A stretch of 64,000 bases of DNA from Burkholderiaceae bacterium. Its GTDB lineage: Bacteria > Pseudomonadota > Gammaproteobacteria > Burkholderiales > Burkholderiaceae_B. Shown piece by piece: positions 9,459 through 20,382 of this stretch. Both the position numbers and the translations under genes were made by a program. Under the pieces are notes generated by a model. That model worked only from the letters and a program-made list of their open reading frames with translations, had not been told where the DNA came from and did not search any database. The stretch spans positions 1 through 64,000 of the forward strand of contig JAMNXR010000007.1 of NCBI GenBank assembly GCA_023653055.1. The letters are read 5' to 3'. The number at the start of each line of letters is the position of its first letter. Position 1 is the first letter of the stretch.

Positions 9459-10235
9459 ATGAGCGAAAGTTTTGTGTTGGTTGAAACGCGCGGCCAAGTG
9501 GGCCTTTTGACCTTAAACCGCCCCAAGGCCTTGAACGCACTGAATGATCAGCTCATGGATCAGCTTGGCGCGGCTTTGTTGGCCTTTGATGCAAACGACG
9601 AGATTGGCTGCATTGTCATCACTGGAAGCGAAAAAGCGTTTGCCGCAGGTGCAGATATTGGTGCCATGAAAGACTGGTCCTATATGGATGTTTATCGCAC
9701 TGAGTACATTACCCGCAACTGGGAAACATTACGCTCAATACGCAAGCCAGTGATTGCGGCTGTGGCGGGATACGCCTTGGGCGGCGGTTGTGAGCTCGCG
9801 ATGATGTGCGATTTCATTTTGGCAGCTGACTCGGCAAAATTTGGACAGCCAGAGATCAAATTAGGCGTCATTCCTGGAGCGGGCGGAACACAGCGGTTGC
9901 CGAGAGCGGTCGGGAAGGCAAAAGCAATGGAGATGGTCTTGACTGGGCGCATGATGGATGCGGCTGAGGCTGAGCGCGCCGGCCTCGTGTCACGCGTCAT
10001 TCCAGCTGAACGCCTTTTAGAGGACGCCATTGAGACGGCAGCAGTCATCGCGGGGATGTCTATCCCAATTGCCATCATGGCAAAAGAGTCCGTCAATCGT
10101 GCCTTTGAATCCTCCTTAAACGAAGGAATTTTGTTTGAGCGACGCGTTTTTCATGCGTGTTTTGCGACAGAAGACCAAAAAGAGGGGATGGCTGCTTTTG
10201 TTGAAAAACGAAAGCCTGTTTTTAAAAATAAGTAA
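9459..10235 (+). CDS. Enoyl-CoA hydratase (crotonase family)
   Basis: This enzyme hydrates trans-2-enoyl-CoA to 3-hydroxyacyl-CoA in fatty-acid or amino-acid breakdown. The 258-residue length is standard. The oxyanion-hole segments AAGADIGAM (about 64-72) and [11 protein letters not shown] are present, as are the catalytic-glutamate regions [19 protein letters not shown]. An AGGA ribosome-binding site precedes the ATG. It is monocistronic here, with 156 bases before atpI. A hydroxyacyl-CoA dehydrogenase lies 16 kb downstream and may act next, but this is inference. Confidence 0.93.
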   Translation: MSESFVLVETRGQVGLLTLNRPKALNALNDQLMDQLGAALLAFDANDEIGCIVITGSEKAFAAGADIGAMKDWSYMDVYRTEYITRNWETLRSIRKPVIAAVAGYALGGGCELAMMCDFILAADSAKFGQPEIKLGVIPGAGGTQRLPRAVGKAKAMEMVLTGRMMDAAEAERAGLVSRVIPAERLLEDAIETAAVIAGMSIPIAIMAKESVNRAFESSLNEGILFERRVFHACFATEDQKEGMAAFVEKRKPVFKNK

Positions 10236-10314
10236 TTTTTGCTTTTTCAGGGCTAGACCCCCAATATTCTGGATACGTATGTGTCAAAAAACTTGCCGAA
10301 ATGTGTGATTGATA

Positions 10315-10360
10315 CAAACCCGATTAGGGTTTGCATCAGGGTCTGAAAAACAGTTATACT
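10315..10360 (+). promoter_or_regulatory. Promoter of the ATP synthase operon with overlapping inverted repeat
   Basis: A -35 TTGCAT (10331-10336) and a -10 TATACT (10355-10360) are separated by 18 bases and lie 31 bases before atpI. A 7-base inverted repeat, CAAACCC-GATTA-GGGTTTG (10315-10333), overlaps the first bases of the -35. It could be an operator or a weak hairpin ending upstream transcription. No other convincing promoter lies in the gap after the hydratase gene. Confidence 0.6.
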
Positions 10361-10391
10361 CATTTGGTTTGCCGGAAAAGGGAAAATCGAA

Positions 10392-10895
10392 ATGACAGAC
10401 CCGTCGGCGGAACGAGTGCTACAGCCAGTGCAAAAACAAGTGCAAGCGCAGCAAATAGAGGATGTTCCGGTTGTGTTGACTGAGGCCGATTTGGCTCAGA
10501 TAAATGCCCGAGCCCGTATTGAGCTGATGCAAGTGGTTTTTGCGCAGGCGCTCTCAGCGATTGTGGTGGCCTTGTTATCTTGGTTGCTAGGTGGCTTTGA
10601 TGCGGGATGGTCAGCGTTGGCTGGGTCTGCTGCGTACTTTGTTCCAAACGTTTTGTTTGCATTACGACTGTTTGTATCAACGTTTAGACCAGGCGGATCG
10701 AGTGCCCTAGTATTTTTAGTGGGCGAGTTCCTCAAGGTTGGCGCTGCAGTCGGATTGCTATGGTTATTGGCTCATGTAGGTGGTGAGCGCGTGGTGTGGC
10801 TGGCAGTGATTGCCGGTTTGATCGCAGCGCTCAAAGGCTACATGTTGGTGCTGATGTTTGGAACGCGTGCAATTTCGCCTCCAAAAAACAGTTAG
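10392..10895 (+). CDS. atpI: ATP synthase protein I
   Basis: AtpI is a small membrane protein that helps assemble the c-ring of F1Fo ATP synthase. The 167-residue protein has a charged N-terminus of about 45 residues and then four predicted membrane segments, in the order seen in the family. The segment with WSALAGSAAYFVPNVLFA is typical of betaproteobacterial AtpI. It opens the nine-gene atp operon and follows the candidate promoter directly. Confidence 0.9.
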   Translation: MTDPSAERVLQPVQKQVQAQQIEDVPVVLTEADLAQINARARIELMQVVFAQALSAIVVALLSWLLGGFDAGWSALAGSAAYFVPNVLFALRLFVSTFRPGGSSALVFLVGEFLKVGAAVGLLWLLAHVGGERVVWLAVIAGLIAALKGYMLVLMFGTRAISPPKNS

Positions 10896-10921
10896 GTTGA
10901 CGAATTTTTTAGAGATCTCTC

Positions 10922-11803
10922 ATGGCTGCTGCCGCTGACGTATCGCCCCAAGCCGCATATATTCAGCACCACCTGGTGCACTTCAATAACATTGGCGCAA
11001 AGCAAACTGCGATTGCTGACTTTAGCGTCGTCAACTTCGACTCGATGTTTTGGGCGTTTTTGATGGGTTTGGTTGCTGTGGGCTTTATGTGGCTCGCGGC
11101 AAGAAAAGTGACGTCAGGCGTTCCGGGCCGTTTTCAGGGTTTTGTTGAAATGTTGGTCGATATGGTTGATCAACAGGCTCGCAGCATTGTTCCAAGCGAA
11201 GAAACACGTAAGTTTGTTGCGCCTTTGGCGATGACAGTCTTTATCTGGATCGTTCTTATGAACGCGCTGGATTTGATTCCTGTCGATCTCGCGCACTATG
11301 TATTCCACTTGATGGGGATTGGTCTCGAAGTCACTGATCCTCTGCATTACCACCGCATTTTGCCTACGGCCGACCTGAACGTCCCCATGGGTATGTCTAT
11401 GGGCGTCCTGTTGTTGATGCTCTATTACGGCTTGAAAATCAAGACGCCTGGTGGCTTTGTCAAAGAGTTGTTTACTGCCCCTTTTCACGGCCACGGCTTT
11501 GCTGCGGTGCTTTTGGCGCCAGCCAATTTCCTGCTCAACCTTGTTGAGTATGCAGCGAAATCCGTCTCCTTAGGCATGCGGTTATTCGGCAATATGTTCG
11601 CGGGCGAACTTGTATTTATGTTGATCGCCTTGTTGGGTGGTGCATGGACTGGTTTCAATGCGATGAGTGTTGGTCTGGGTATTGGCCACATTTTGGCAGG
11701 TTCAATCTGGGCGATCTTTCATATTCTGATTGTTCTGTTGCAGGCCTTCATCTTTATGATGCTGACGTTGGTCTACATCGGACAGGCACACGAGGGTCAC
11801 TAA
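10922..11803 (+). CDS. atpB: F1Fo ATP synthase subunit a
   Basis: Subunit a is the membrane stator that forms the two proton half-channels against the c-ring. The 293-residue protein has several hydrophobic helices. The essential arginine lies in [17 protein letters not shown] and the C-terminal helix in [21 protein letters not shown]. The length suits betaproteobacterial forms. It lies 26 bases after atpI, and a 115-base spacer separates it from atpE. Confidence 0.97.
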   Translation: MAAAADVSPQAAYIQHHLVHFNNIGAKQTAIADFSVVNFDSMFWAFLMGLVAVGFMWLAARKVTSGVPGRFQGFVEMLVDMVDQQARSIVPSEETRKFVAPLAMTVFIWIVLMNALDLIPVDLAHYVFHLMGIGLEVTDPLHYHRILPTADLNVPMGMSMGVLLLMLYYGLKIKTPGGFVKELFTAPFHGHGFAAVLLAPANFLLNLVEYAAKSVSLGMRLFGNMFAGELVFMLIALLGGAWTGFNAMSVGLGIGHILAGSIWAIFHILIVLLQAFIFMMLTLVYIGQAHEGH

Positions 11804-11849
11804 AAGAGTAGTGGGTGTTTCGCCTTGTGCGAGTCACCGTAGGTTTTGT

Positions 11850-12158
<309 letters not shown>

Positions 12159-12200
12159 ATTGAATGGATGCTCGCCGACTTTAGGTGAGTAAGTGAACGT

Positions 12201-12227
12201 GCCAAGGGTGGGAACTCTACCTTTGGC
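12201..12227 (+). other. Hairpin between atpE and atpF
   Basis: GCCAAGGGT (12201-12209) pairs with ACCTTTGGC (12219-12227), nine pairs including one G-U, around a nine-base loop. No T-run follows, so it is not a terminator. It may protect the 3' end of the atpE message or mark a processing site, which would help give more c subunit than b subunit. Confidence 0.5.
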
Positions 12228-12291
12228 TTATTGATTCAGCCCGTTCAGGTAATTTCGCCTGAGGGGCACAAGATGTAATAGGGAAACGACC

Positions 12292-12762
12292 GTGAATCTG
12301 AACGCGACGATCTTTTTCCAGATGATCGTGTTCTTTGTCTTGGGTTGGGTCACGATGAAATTCGTGTGGCCACCACTGACAAAGGCTATCGACGAGCGAC
12401 GCCAAAAAATCGCTGAAGGCTTGGCTGCTGCCGAAAAAGGCAAAACAGACCTCGCCCAGGCTCAGGCGCGTATCGGTTCGATCGAGGCATCTGCGAAAGC
12501 TGAGCTGCACACCCGAATGATTGATGCTGAAAAGCAGGGCGCCCAAATTATTGAGCAAGCCCGTGCCGAAGCTGAAAGCGAGCGCGCACGCATTCTTGCG
12601 CAAGCCAAACAAGATGCCGCTCAAGAAGTGCAGCGTGCTCGAGATGCTCTGCGTGATGACGTTGCGAATCTCGCCGTCAAAGGCGCTGAGCAGATTCTCA
12701 AGCGCGAAGTAGATGCACGTGCCCATGCCGAGTTGCTCACGCAACTTAAGGCTCAGCTTTAA
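12292..12762 (+). CDS. atpF: F1Fo ATP synthase subunit b
   Basis: This is the peripheral stalk subunit that ties F1 to the membrane stator. The 156-residue protein has one N-terminal membrane helix (about 5-25, [19 protein letters not shown]) and then a long Ala/Glu/Lys/Arg-rich coiled coil. The start is GTG, preceded by AGGGA eight bases upstream. An ATG start would need to lie inside the membrane helix, so GTG is the sensible choice. Confidence 0.96.
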   Translation: MNLNATIFFQMIVFFVLGWVTMKFVWPPLTKAIDERRQKIAEGLAAAEKGKTDLAQAQARIGSIEASAKAELHTRMIDAEKQGAQIIEQARAEAESERARILAQAKQDAAQEVQRARDALRDDVANLAVKGAEQILKREVDARAHAELLTQLKAQL

Positions 12763-12776
12763 TACTCGGGGTCGAC

Positions 12777-13316
12777 ATGGCAGAACTTTCAACCGTTGCT
12801 CGTCCTTACGCTGAGGCAATCTTTGCCGTAGCGCGTCAAGACTCTGCTGGTTTGGCCGCATGGGCCGAGCAGGTCCAGCAGCTTGCTGATATTGCAGCGG
12901 TCGAAGACGTGCATGTCGCAATGGCCGATCCGCGTCTCGAAGACGCTCAGCGTTCGAGTGTGTTTTTGAGCTTGGTCAAACCTGCACCTTCACCAGCGAT
13001 ACAAAATTTTGTCACGCTGCTGGTTGCAAACGACCGGTTGTCCTTGCTAGGTCAAATTGCTGAGCAGTTTCATGCTTTGCGAGATGAAGCTGAGGGTGTG
13101 GCGCAAGCTGACATCACAAGCGCATTCCCAATGACTGAGCAGCAGATTTCAGATCTTATTAAGTTGCTTGAGCCAAAATTTGGTCTCAAGCTCAAGCCCC
13201 ACGTGAACGTTGATGCCTCCCTGATTGGTGGTGTGCGTGTTCAGGTGGGTGACCACGTACTCGATACATCCGTGCAAGCGCAGTTAGTCCGCATGCGCGA
13301 CACGATGGCGGTTTAA
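12777..13316 (+). CDS. atpH: F1Fo ATP synthase subunit delta
   Basis: Subunit delta caps the F1 head and links it to the b-subunit stalk. The 179-residue protein starts with the typical [17 protein letters not shown] and ends with the conserved [22 protein letters not shown] segment. It lies 14 bases after atpF and 29 before atpA. Confidence 0.97.
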   Translation: MAELSTVARPYAEAIFAVARQDSAGLAAWAEQVQQLADIAAVEDVHVAMADPRLEDAQRSSVFLSLVKPAPSPAIQNFVTLLVANDRLSLLGQIAEQFHALRDEAEGVAQADITSAFPMTEQQISDLIKLLEPKFGLKLKPHVNVDASLIGGVRVQVGDHVLDTSVQAQLVRMRDTMAV

Positions 13317-13345
13317 CCCGTCCTAAAGATTTCAGGAGTCTGAAC

Positions 13346-14887
13346 ATGCAACTCAATCCGTCAGAGATTAGCGAACTACTCAAGAGCCGTATCGAAGGTC
13401 TGGGCACATCGTCCGATATTCGTACACAAGGCACGGTCGTTTCCGTGACCGACGGCATTACCCGCATTCATGGTTTGTCAGACGTGATGCAGGGCGAAAT
13501 GCTTGAGTTCCCCAATAACGTTTTCGGTCTTGCGTTGAACTTAGAGCGTGATTCTGTGGGCGCCGTTATTTTGGGTGACTACACAGGCGTTTCCGAAGGC
13601 GACGCCGTCAAGGCAACTGGCCGCATTCTCGAAGTGCCGGTTGGTCCAGAACTGCTTGGTCGCGTTGTCAATGCGTTGGGTGTGCCGATCGACGGCAAAG
13701 GCCCAATTAATGCCAAAGAAACAGACGTCATTGAAAAAGTGGCGCCAGGCGTGATTGCACGTAAGTCCGTGTCACAGCCAATGCAGACTGGTTTAAAGTC
13801 AATCGACTCCATGGTGCCAATCGGTCGTGGCCAGCGCGAGCTGATCATCGGTGACCGCCAGACCGGTAAGACCGCTGTGGCAGTTGATGCCATCATTAAT
13901 CAGAAAGGCAAGGGCGTAAAGTGCGTCTATGTCGCGATTGGTCAAAAGGCTTCAACAGTCAATAACGTGTTGCGAAAACTCGAAGAGTTTGGCGCGCTAG
14001 ATTACACAATCATTGTGGCCGCTACGGCTTCTGACTCCGCTGCGATGCAGTATTTGTCAGCGTACTCCGGTTGCACAATGGGCGAATACTTCCGCGATCG
14101 CGGCGAAGACGCATTGATTGTTTATGATGACTTGACCAAGCAAGCAATTGCTTACCGTCAGGTTTCATTGCTACTGCGCCGTCCTCCAGGCCGTGAAGCG
14201 TATCCTGGCGATGTGTTTTATCTTCACTCACGTCTGCTTGAGCGCGCTGCTCGCGTCAATGAAGCCTACGTAGAAAAGTTCACCAACGGTGCTGTAACTG
14301 GCAAGACTGGTTCACTCACCGCATTGCCAATTATTGAGACGCAGGCGGGTGACGTTTCCGCCTTTGTTCCAACCAACGTGATTTCGATTACTGACGGTCA
14401 GATCTTCCTTGAGACAGACTTGTTCAACGCAGGTGTCCGTCCCGCAATTAACGCCGGTATTTCGGTGTCGCGAGTCGGCGGTGCAGCACAGACCAAGATC
14501 ATCAAGAAGCTTTCGGGTGGTATCCGTACTGACTTGGCTCAGTATCGTGAACTCGCAGCGTTTGCGCAGTTTGCTTCCGACCTCGACGATGCAACACGTC
14601 GTCAGCTCGAGCGCGGCAAGCGTGTGGTTGAGTTGCTCAAGCAGCCTCAATATCAGCCACTGCAAGTTTGGGAACTCGGCGTGATCCTGTTTGCCGTGAA
14701 CAACGGTTATTTGGATGACGTAGAAGTCTCCAGCGTTTTACCCTTTGAGAAAGGTATTAAAGACTATCTCAAGGCGAAAAACGCTGCGATGATCGAGCGC
14801 ATCGAAAGCACTAAAGAATTGTCGAAAGACGATGAGGCAGAGTTGGTTGCCGCATTGACTGACTTCAAAAAGAACGGTACCTACTAA
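13346..14887 (+). CDS. atpA: F1Fo ATP synthase subunit alpha
   Basis: This is the non-catalytic nucleotide-binding subunit of the F1 hexamer. The 513-residue protein has an N-terminal beta-barrel, the Walker A motif GDRQTGKT at 169-176, and the family signature region [17 protein letters not shown]. An AGGAG ribosome-binding site precedes the ATG. Length and motifs are standard and nothing is odd. Confidence 0.99.
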   Translation: MQLNPSEISELLKSRIEGLGTSSDIRTQGTVVSVTDGITRIHGLSDVMQGEMLEFPNNVFGLALNLERDSVGAVILGDYTGVSEGDAVKATGRILEVPVGPELLGRVVNALGVPIDGKGPINAKETDVIEKVAPGVIARKSVSQPMQTGLKSIDSMVPIGRGQRELIIGDRQTGKTAVAVDAIINQKGKGVKCVYVAIGQKASTVNNVLRKLEEFGALDYTIIVAATASDSAAMQYLSAYSGCTMGEYFRDRGEDALIVYDDLTKQAIAYRQVSLLLRRPPGREAYPGDVFYLHSRLLERAARVNEAYVEKFTNGAVTGKTGSLTALPIIETQAGDVSAFVPTNVISITDGQIFLETDLFNAGVRPAINAGISVSRVGGAAQTKIIKKLSGGIRTDLAQYRELAAFAQFASDLDDATRRQLERGKRVVELLKQPQYQPLQVWELGVILFAVNNGYLDDVEVSSVLPFEKGIKDYLKAKNAAMIERIESTKELSKDDEAELVAALTDFKKNGTY

Positions 14888-14982
14888 GTAACCCGCTATA
14901 GCGCCGGCCCGACTGTATTGTTGGGTTGTGCGCAAAGCAGATGGTCTGAAACCTGAATCACAGGTCTGACACAGGAAGCGAG

Positions 14983-17345
<2,363 letters not shown>

Positions 17346-17354
17346 GGATCCGTC

Positions 17355-17777
17355 ATGGCTACCGTCAAAGTTGACGTCGTCAGTGCAGAAAAGTCTCTGT
17401 ATTCTGGTGTCGCAAAGTTTGTAGTTTTGCCTGGTGAGTCGGGCGAGCTGGGCATTTTGCCCGGCCACACGCCTCTGATTTCACGCATTCGTCCTGGACT
17501 TGTGCGTATTGTCCTCGAAGATGACTCAGAAGAGTCAATCTTCGTGTCAGGTGGAATTCTCGAAATTCAGCCAGGTCATGTCACCGTATTGTCTGATACT
17601 GCCATTCGTGGTGGCGATCTGGATGCTGAAAAAGCCGAAGCAGCGCGTTTGGCTGCACAGGAAGCACTTGCTAACGTAAAAGACAAGGCAAGCATGGATG
17701 TCATGCAGGCCGAGCTCGATATGTTGGCTGCTCAGGCAAATGCAGCGCGCAGAATTCGTGAGCTGACCAACAAATAG
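17355..17777 (+). CDS. atpC: F1Fo ATP synthase subunit epsilon
   Basis: Subunit epsilon is the rotor-foot subunit that also inhibits ATP hydrolysis. The 140-residue protein has the N-terminal beta-sandwich ([36 protein letters not shown]) and a C-terminal two-helix domain from about residue 90. It is the last gene of the operon, nine bases after atpD, and a clear terminator follows. Confidence 0.97.
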   Translation: MATVKVDVVSAEKSLYSGVAKFVVLPGESGELGILPGHTPLISRIRPGLVRIVLEDDSEESIFVSGGILEIQPGHVTVLSDTAIRGGDLDAEKAEAARLAAQEALANVKDKASMDVMQAELDMLAAQANAARRIRELTNK

Positions 17778-17800
17778 GCATTCGCATGGGTTCCTGTTAG

Positions 17801-17833
17801 AAAAACACGCCTTCATTTGGGCGTGTTTTTTTT
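17801..17833 (+). terminator. Rho-independent terminator of the atp operon
   Basis: The stem AACACGCC / GGCGTGTT closes a seven-base loop and is flanked by A5 before and T8 after. It lies 24 bases past the atpC stop and ends the ATP synthase operon. The A-run also allows some function on the opposite strand. Confidence 0.92.
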
Positions 17834-17923
17834 GACTGGTGCGTAGGAATACGTATGCGTGGATTCCGAATATCTAGGAACACTCTGATTCTCTACTCTC
17901 GGAGGTTTCTGGAGTGAGTTGCC

Positions 17924-18877
17924 ATGCGTCAGCAAATAGATTGCGCTGTTTTAGTTCTTGCCGCCCATCAGTCATGGATGCCCAAAGTGATCAAGGCGTT
18001 AGAGCCTGGGCTCAACAGGGTGCGGTTGCATCCTCTTGAGTGGGAGGCAGGGCATCATTTAGACCTTAGACAAAGTTTAGAAACGGACTCACCCGTCAGT
18101 CTTCCCGTTGAGACACTTGCGCAAGCCGCAATTGGGCTCAGGCGATATGACGTTGTGTTACTGCCTGTGTCTATGGAAACCCTCGCATGGACGAGACAAG
18201 CCCTTGCAGCGATACCACGCGGTCCATTCATACCCTTATTGGGTATTCTTAAAGATATTCGCTCTGCCGCGATTCAGGATTTGCTTGAAATGGGCATGTC
18301 GGATTTTGTGCGTCATCCGATATGTCCAAATGAATTTAGGGCGAGATTGCTGCACACCGTAACGGCCGTGCCGCGGCCCGGTAGTTTGAGAGAACCTTCG
18401 CTCAATTATGGTCAAACGATTGCGATTGCAAGAGGCGTACTGCCTTTATTGAGTGACGAAGGCTTGCGGGACTGGCTTGATCTTACTAAAAGCAAACCTG
18501 TTGCGAAAACGATTCTTCCTGACGAACACGTGAGCAATGTATTGGCTGGTCTATTACCAAAAGGACCGGAAGGTGATCTAGAAAGACAGCACAGGATAGC
18601 GGCTGAGGGTCGGGCGTCCGAAGTAGATGCGCAGGTGAGTGCTTGCCTACCAACAATCCAAACGTTGGGTGAATCAGACAAACCTTATTCACAAGGGCAC
18701 CTTAAGCTCGTAAAGGCGAAGTTAGTCGAAGAGTTTGAGCGTAGTTATATTATTGAGGCGCTCCAGAAAAATAAAGGCAATATCGCGATGGCCGCACGGC
18801 ATTCAGGCAAACATCGCAGGGCATTTTGGGCACTCATGCACAAGTATGAAATCGATGTGGACGACTTTAAGCGCTAG
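17924..18877 (+). CDS. Pseudo-receiver / Fis-type helix-turn-helix regulator
   Basis: This is a 317-residue putative transcription regulator. Residues about 7-150 look like a response-regulator receiver fold (the DVVLLPVS strand, then GMSDFVRHPICPNEFRARL), but the phospho-acceptor aspartate is replaced (LLPVS) and the usual Lys-Pro is His-Pro, so phosphorylation is unlikely. Residues about 150-260 are unrecognised. The last 55 residues form a Fis/NtrC-type helix-turn-helix (EFERSYIIEALQKNKGNIA...HSGKHRRAFWALMHKYEID). The AAA+ sigma-54 activation domain of NtrC proteins is absent. It stands alone after the atp terminator, and its targets are unknown. Confidence 0.7.
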   Translation: MRQQIDCAVLVLAAHQSWMPKVIKALEPGLNRVRLHPLEWEAGHHLDLRQSLETDSPVSLPVETLAQAAIGLRRYDVVLLPVSMETLAWTRQALAAIPRGPFIPLLGILKDIRSAAIQDLLEMGMSDFVRHPICPNEFRARLLHTVTAVPRPGSLREPSLNYGQTIAIARGVLPLLSDEGLRDWLDLTKSKPVAKTILPDEHVSNVLAGLLPKGPEGDLERQHRIAAEGRASEVDAQVSACLPTIQTLGESDKPYSQGHLKLVKAKLVEEFERSYIIEALQKNKGNIAMAARHSGKHRRAFWALMHKYEIDVDDFKR

Positions 18878-18976
18878 AAAATAAACGACTGCCGATCTGG
18901 CGTACGAGAAGGGTAAAATGAGGGCATTATTTGTGCGCCTGCCTGAGGTTGCATACTGCCCGAACAAAGGAATGCT

Positions 18977-20059
18977 GTGTCTGTGTCGCCCTTAAAGAAT
19001 GATTTGTTGTTACGTGCGCTGATGCGCCAGCCCGTGCCCTACACGCCCACTTGGTTGATGCGGCAAGCGGGTCGCTATTTGCCCGAGTACAACGCAACGC
19101 GTGCGCGCGCAGGTTCGTTCATGGGACTTGCACAAAACCCAGATTACGCCGCTGAGGTCACCCTTCAGCCACTTGAGCGTTTTGCACTCGATGCGGCTAT
19201 TTTATTTTCGGATATTTTGACCGTTCCTGATGCGATGGGTTTGGGTCTTTCCTTTGCTCAAGGTGAGGGTCCCCGTTTTGCCCATCCAATTCGTGATGAA
19301 AAAGATGTGGCAAAGCTTGCTGTCCCCGATATGTCTAAACTTCAGTACGTTTTTGATGCTGTGCGTGTGATTCGTCGTCAACTAGATGGAAGCGTTCCTC
19401 TCATTGGTTTTGCAGGGAGTCCTTTTACGGTCGCTTGCTATATGGTTGAGGGCAAGGGTAGTGATGATTACCGGCTGATCAAAAGTATGCTGTACGCGCG
19501 ACCAGATTTGTTACATCGCATCCTGCAGATCAACGCAGAAACGACGGCGCAGTATCTCAATGCCCAAATCGATGCTGGTGCGCAAGCTGTGATGATTTTT
19601 GACAGTTGGGGCGGTGTTTTAGCAGATGGGTTGTTTCAACAGTTCTCTTTGCACTACACACAGCTCGTCGTACATGCGCTTAAGCGTGAAAACGAGGGAC
19701 GTAAAGTCCCTGTGATCGTCTTTACCAAAGGTGGAGGGCAGTGGCTTGAGTCCATCGCAGCTTGTGGTGCGGATGCCGTTGGTTTGGACTGGACGGTTGA
19801 TCTCGCCGCTGCACGTCGACGCGTCTCTGATGCTGTCGCCTTTCAAGGTAACTTAGATCCGATTGCGTTGTTTGGCGGAGAGTCTGCCATTCGCAAAGAA
19901 GTGCGTCGCGTGTTGGATAATTTTGGTCCTGTCGAAAACGGTGGGCATGTTTTTAATCTGGGTCACGGCATCTCTCAGTTCACTCCTCCTGAGGCCGTTG
20001 GGGTCTTGGTAGATGAGGTTCGCGCGTATAGTCCTACATTGCATAGGTCATACGTATAA
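18977..20059 (+). CDS. hemE: Uroporphyrinogen decarboxylase
   Basis: HemE decarboxylates the four acetate chains of uroporphyrinogen III to give coproporphyrinogen III in haem synthesis. The 360-residue protein has the substrate-binding [11 protein letters not shown] near residue 30 and the catalytic-aspartate region [30 protein letters not shown] and FDSWGG also match the family. The start is GTG, with an AAAGGA site nine bases upstream. The hemE-priA order is common in this group, with a long AT-rich spacer here. Confidence 0.97.
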   Translation: MSVSPLKNDLLLRALMRQPVPYTPTWLMRQAGRYLPEYNATRARAGSFMGLAQNPDYAAEVTLQPLERFALDAAILFSDILTVPDAMGLGLSFAQGEGPRFAHPIRDEKDVAKLAVPDMSKLQYVFDAVRVIRRQLDGSVPLIGFAGSPFTVACYMVEGKGSDDYRLIKSMLYARPDLLHRILQINAETTAQYLNAQIDAGAQAVMIFDSWGGVLADGLFQQFSLHYTQLVVHALKRENEGRKVPVIVFTKGGGQWLESIAACGADAVGLDWTVDLAAARRRVSDAVAFQGNLDPIALFGGESAIRKEVRRVLDNFGPVENGGHVFNLGHGISQFTPPEAVGVLVDEVRAYSPTLHRSYV

Positions 20060-20382
20060 AAGTGAGTATCCATGCGGCTTTTAAAACAAAAACAACTGTA
20101 ATCCCGCATTAAAATGGTGCAGTTGTGCACAGCAGTAAAAATCTTGAAGAAAACCCTAGATTTGGCAGGTCAATTCTACGATAGCTTTGTAACTAATTGA
20201 TATTTATAAAAATAATTGATTTAAAATCTTTAAATCAACATTTTCTCTAGTACAAAGTACCTAAGTAATATTGACTGGGTCCATTGTTTTCCCCAAAGTT
20301 ATCCACAAGTCGAGATATCATTTTATTGAAGCCATGATGTCTCAACCTTTTAGCCCAAAATCCAAGAAACCACTTTAAGTTC
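20060..20382. other. AT-rich hemE-priA intergenic region
   Basis: These 323 bases hold no gene I can support. The segment 20180-20270 is very AT-rich (for example ATTGATATTTATAAAAATAA), unlike its surroundings. It contains a perfect DnaA box near its right end and a one-mismatch copy (TTGTGCACA) at 20123-20131. Near priA no strong -10/-35 pair stands out. It most likely holds the priA promoter, with possible DnaA control. Confidence 0.6.
20299..20307 (+). promoter_or_regulatory. DnaA box
   Basis: TTATCCACA matches the consensus TTATNCACA exactly and lies 76 bases before the priA start, beside an AT-rich stretch. One perfect box is too few for a replication origin and dnaA/dnaN are not nearby. 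A regulatory or titration site is more likely. Confidence 0.55.

Noticed and set aside
20060-20382. Replication origin
   Set aside because: One perfect and one imperfect DnaA box with an AT-rich stretch is suggestive, but origins in this group lie near dnaA/dnaN or rpmH and carry several boxes. Kept only as a regulatory candidate.
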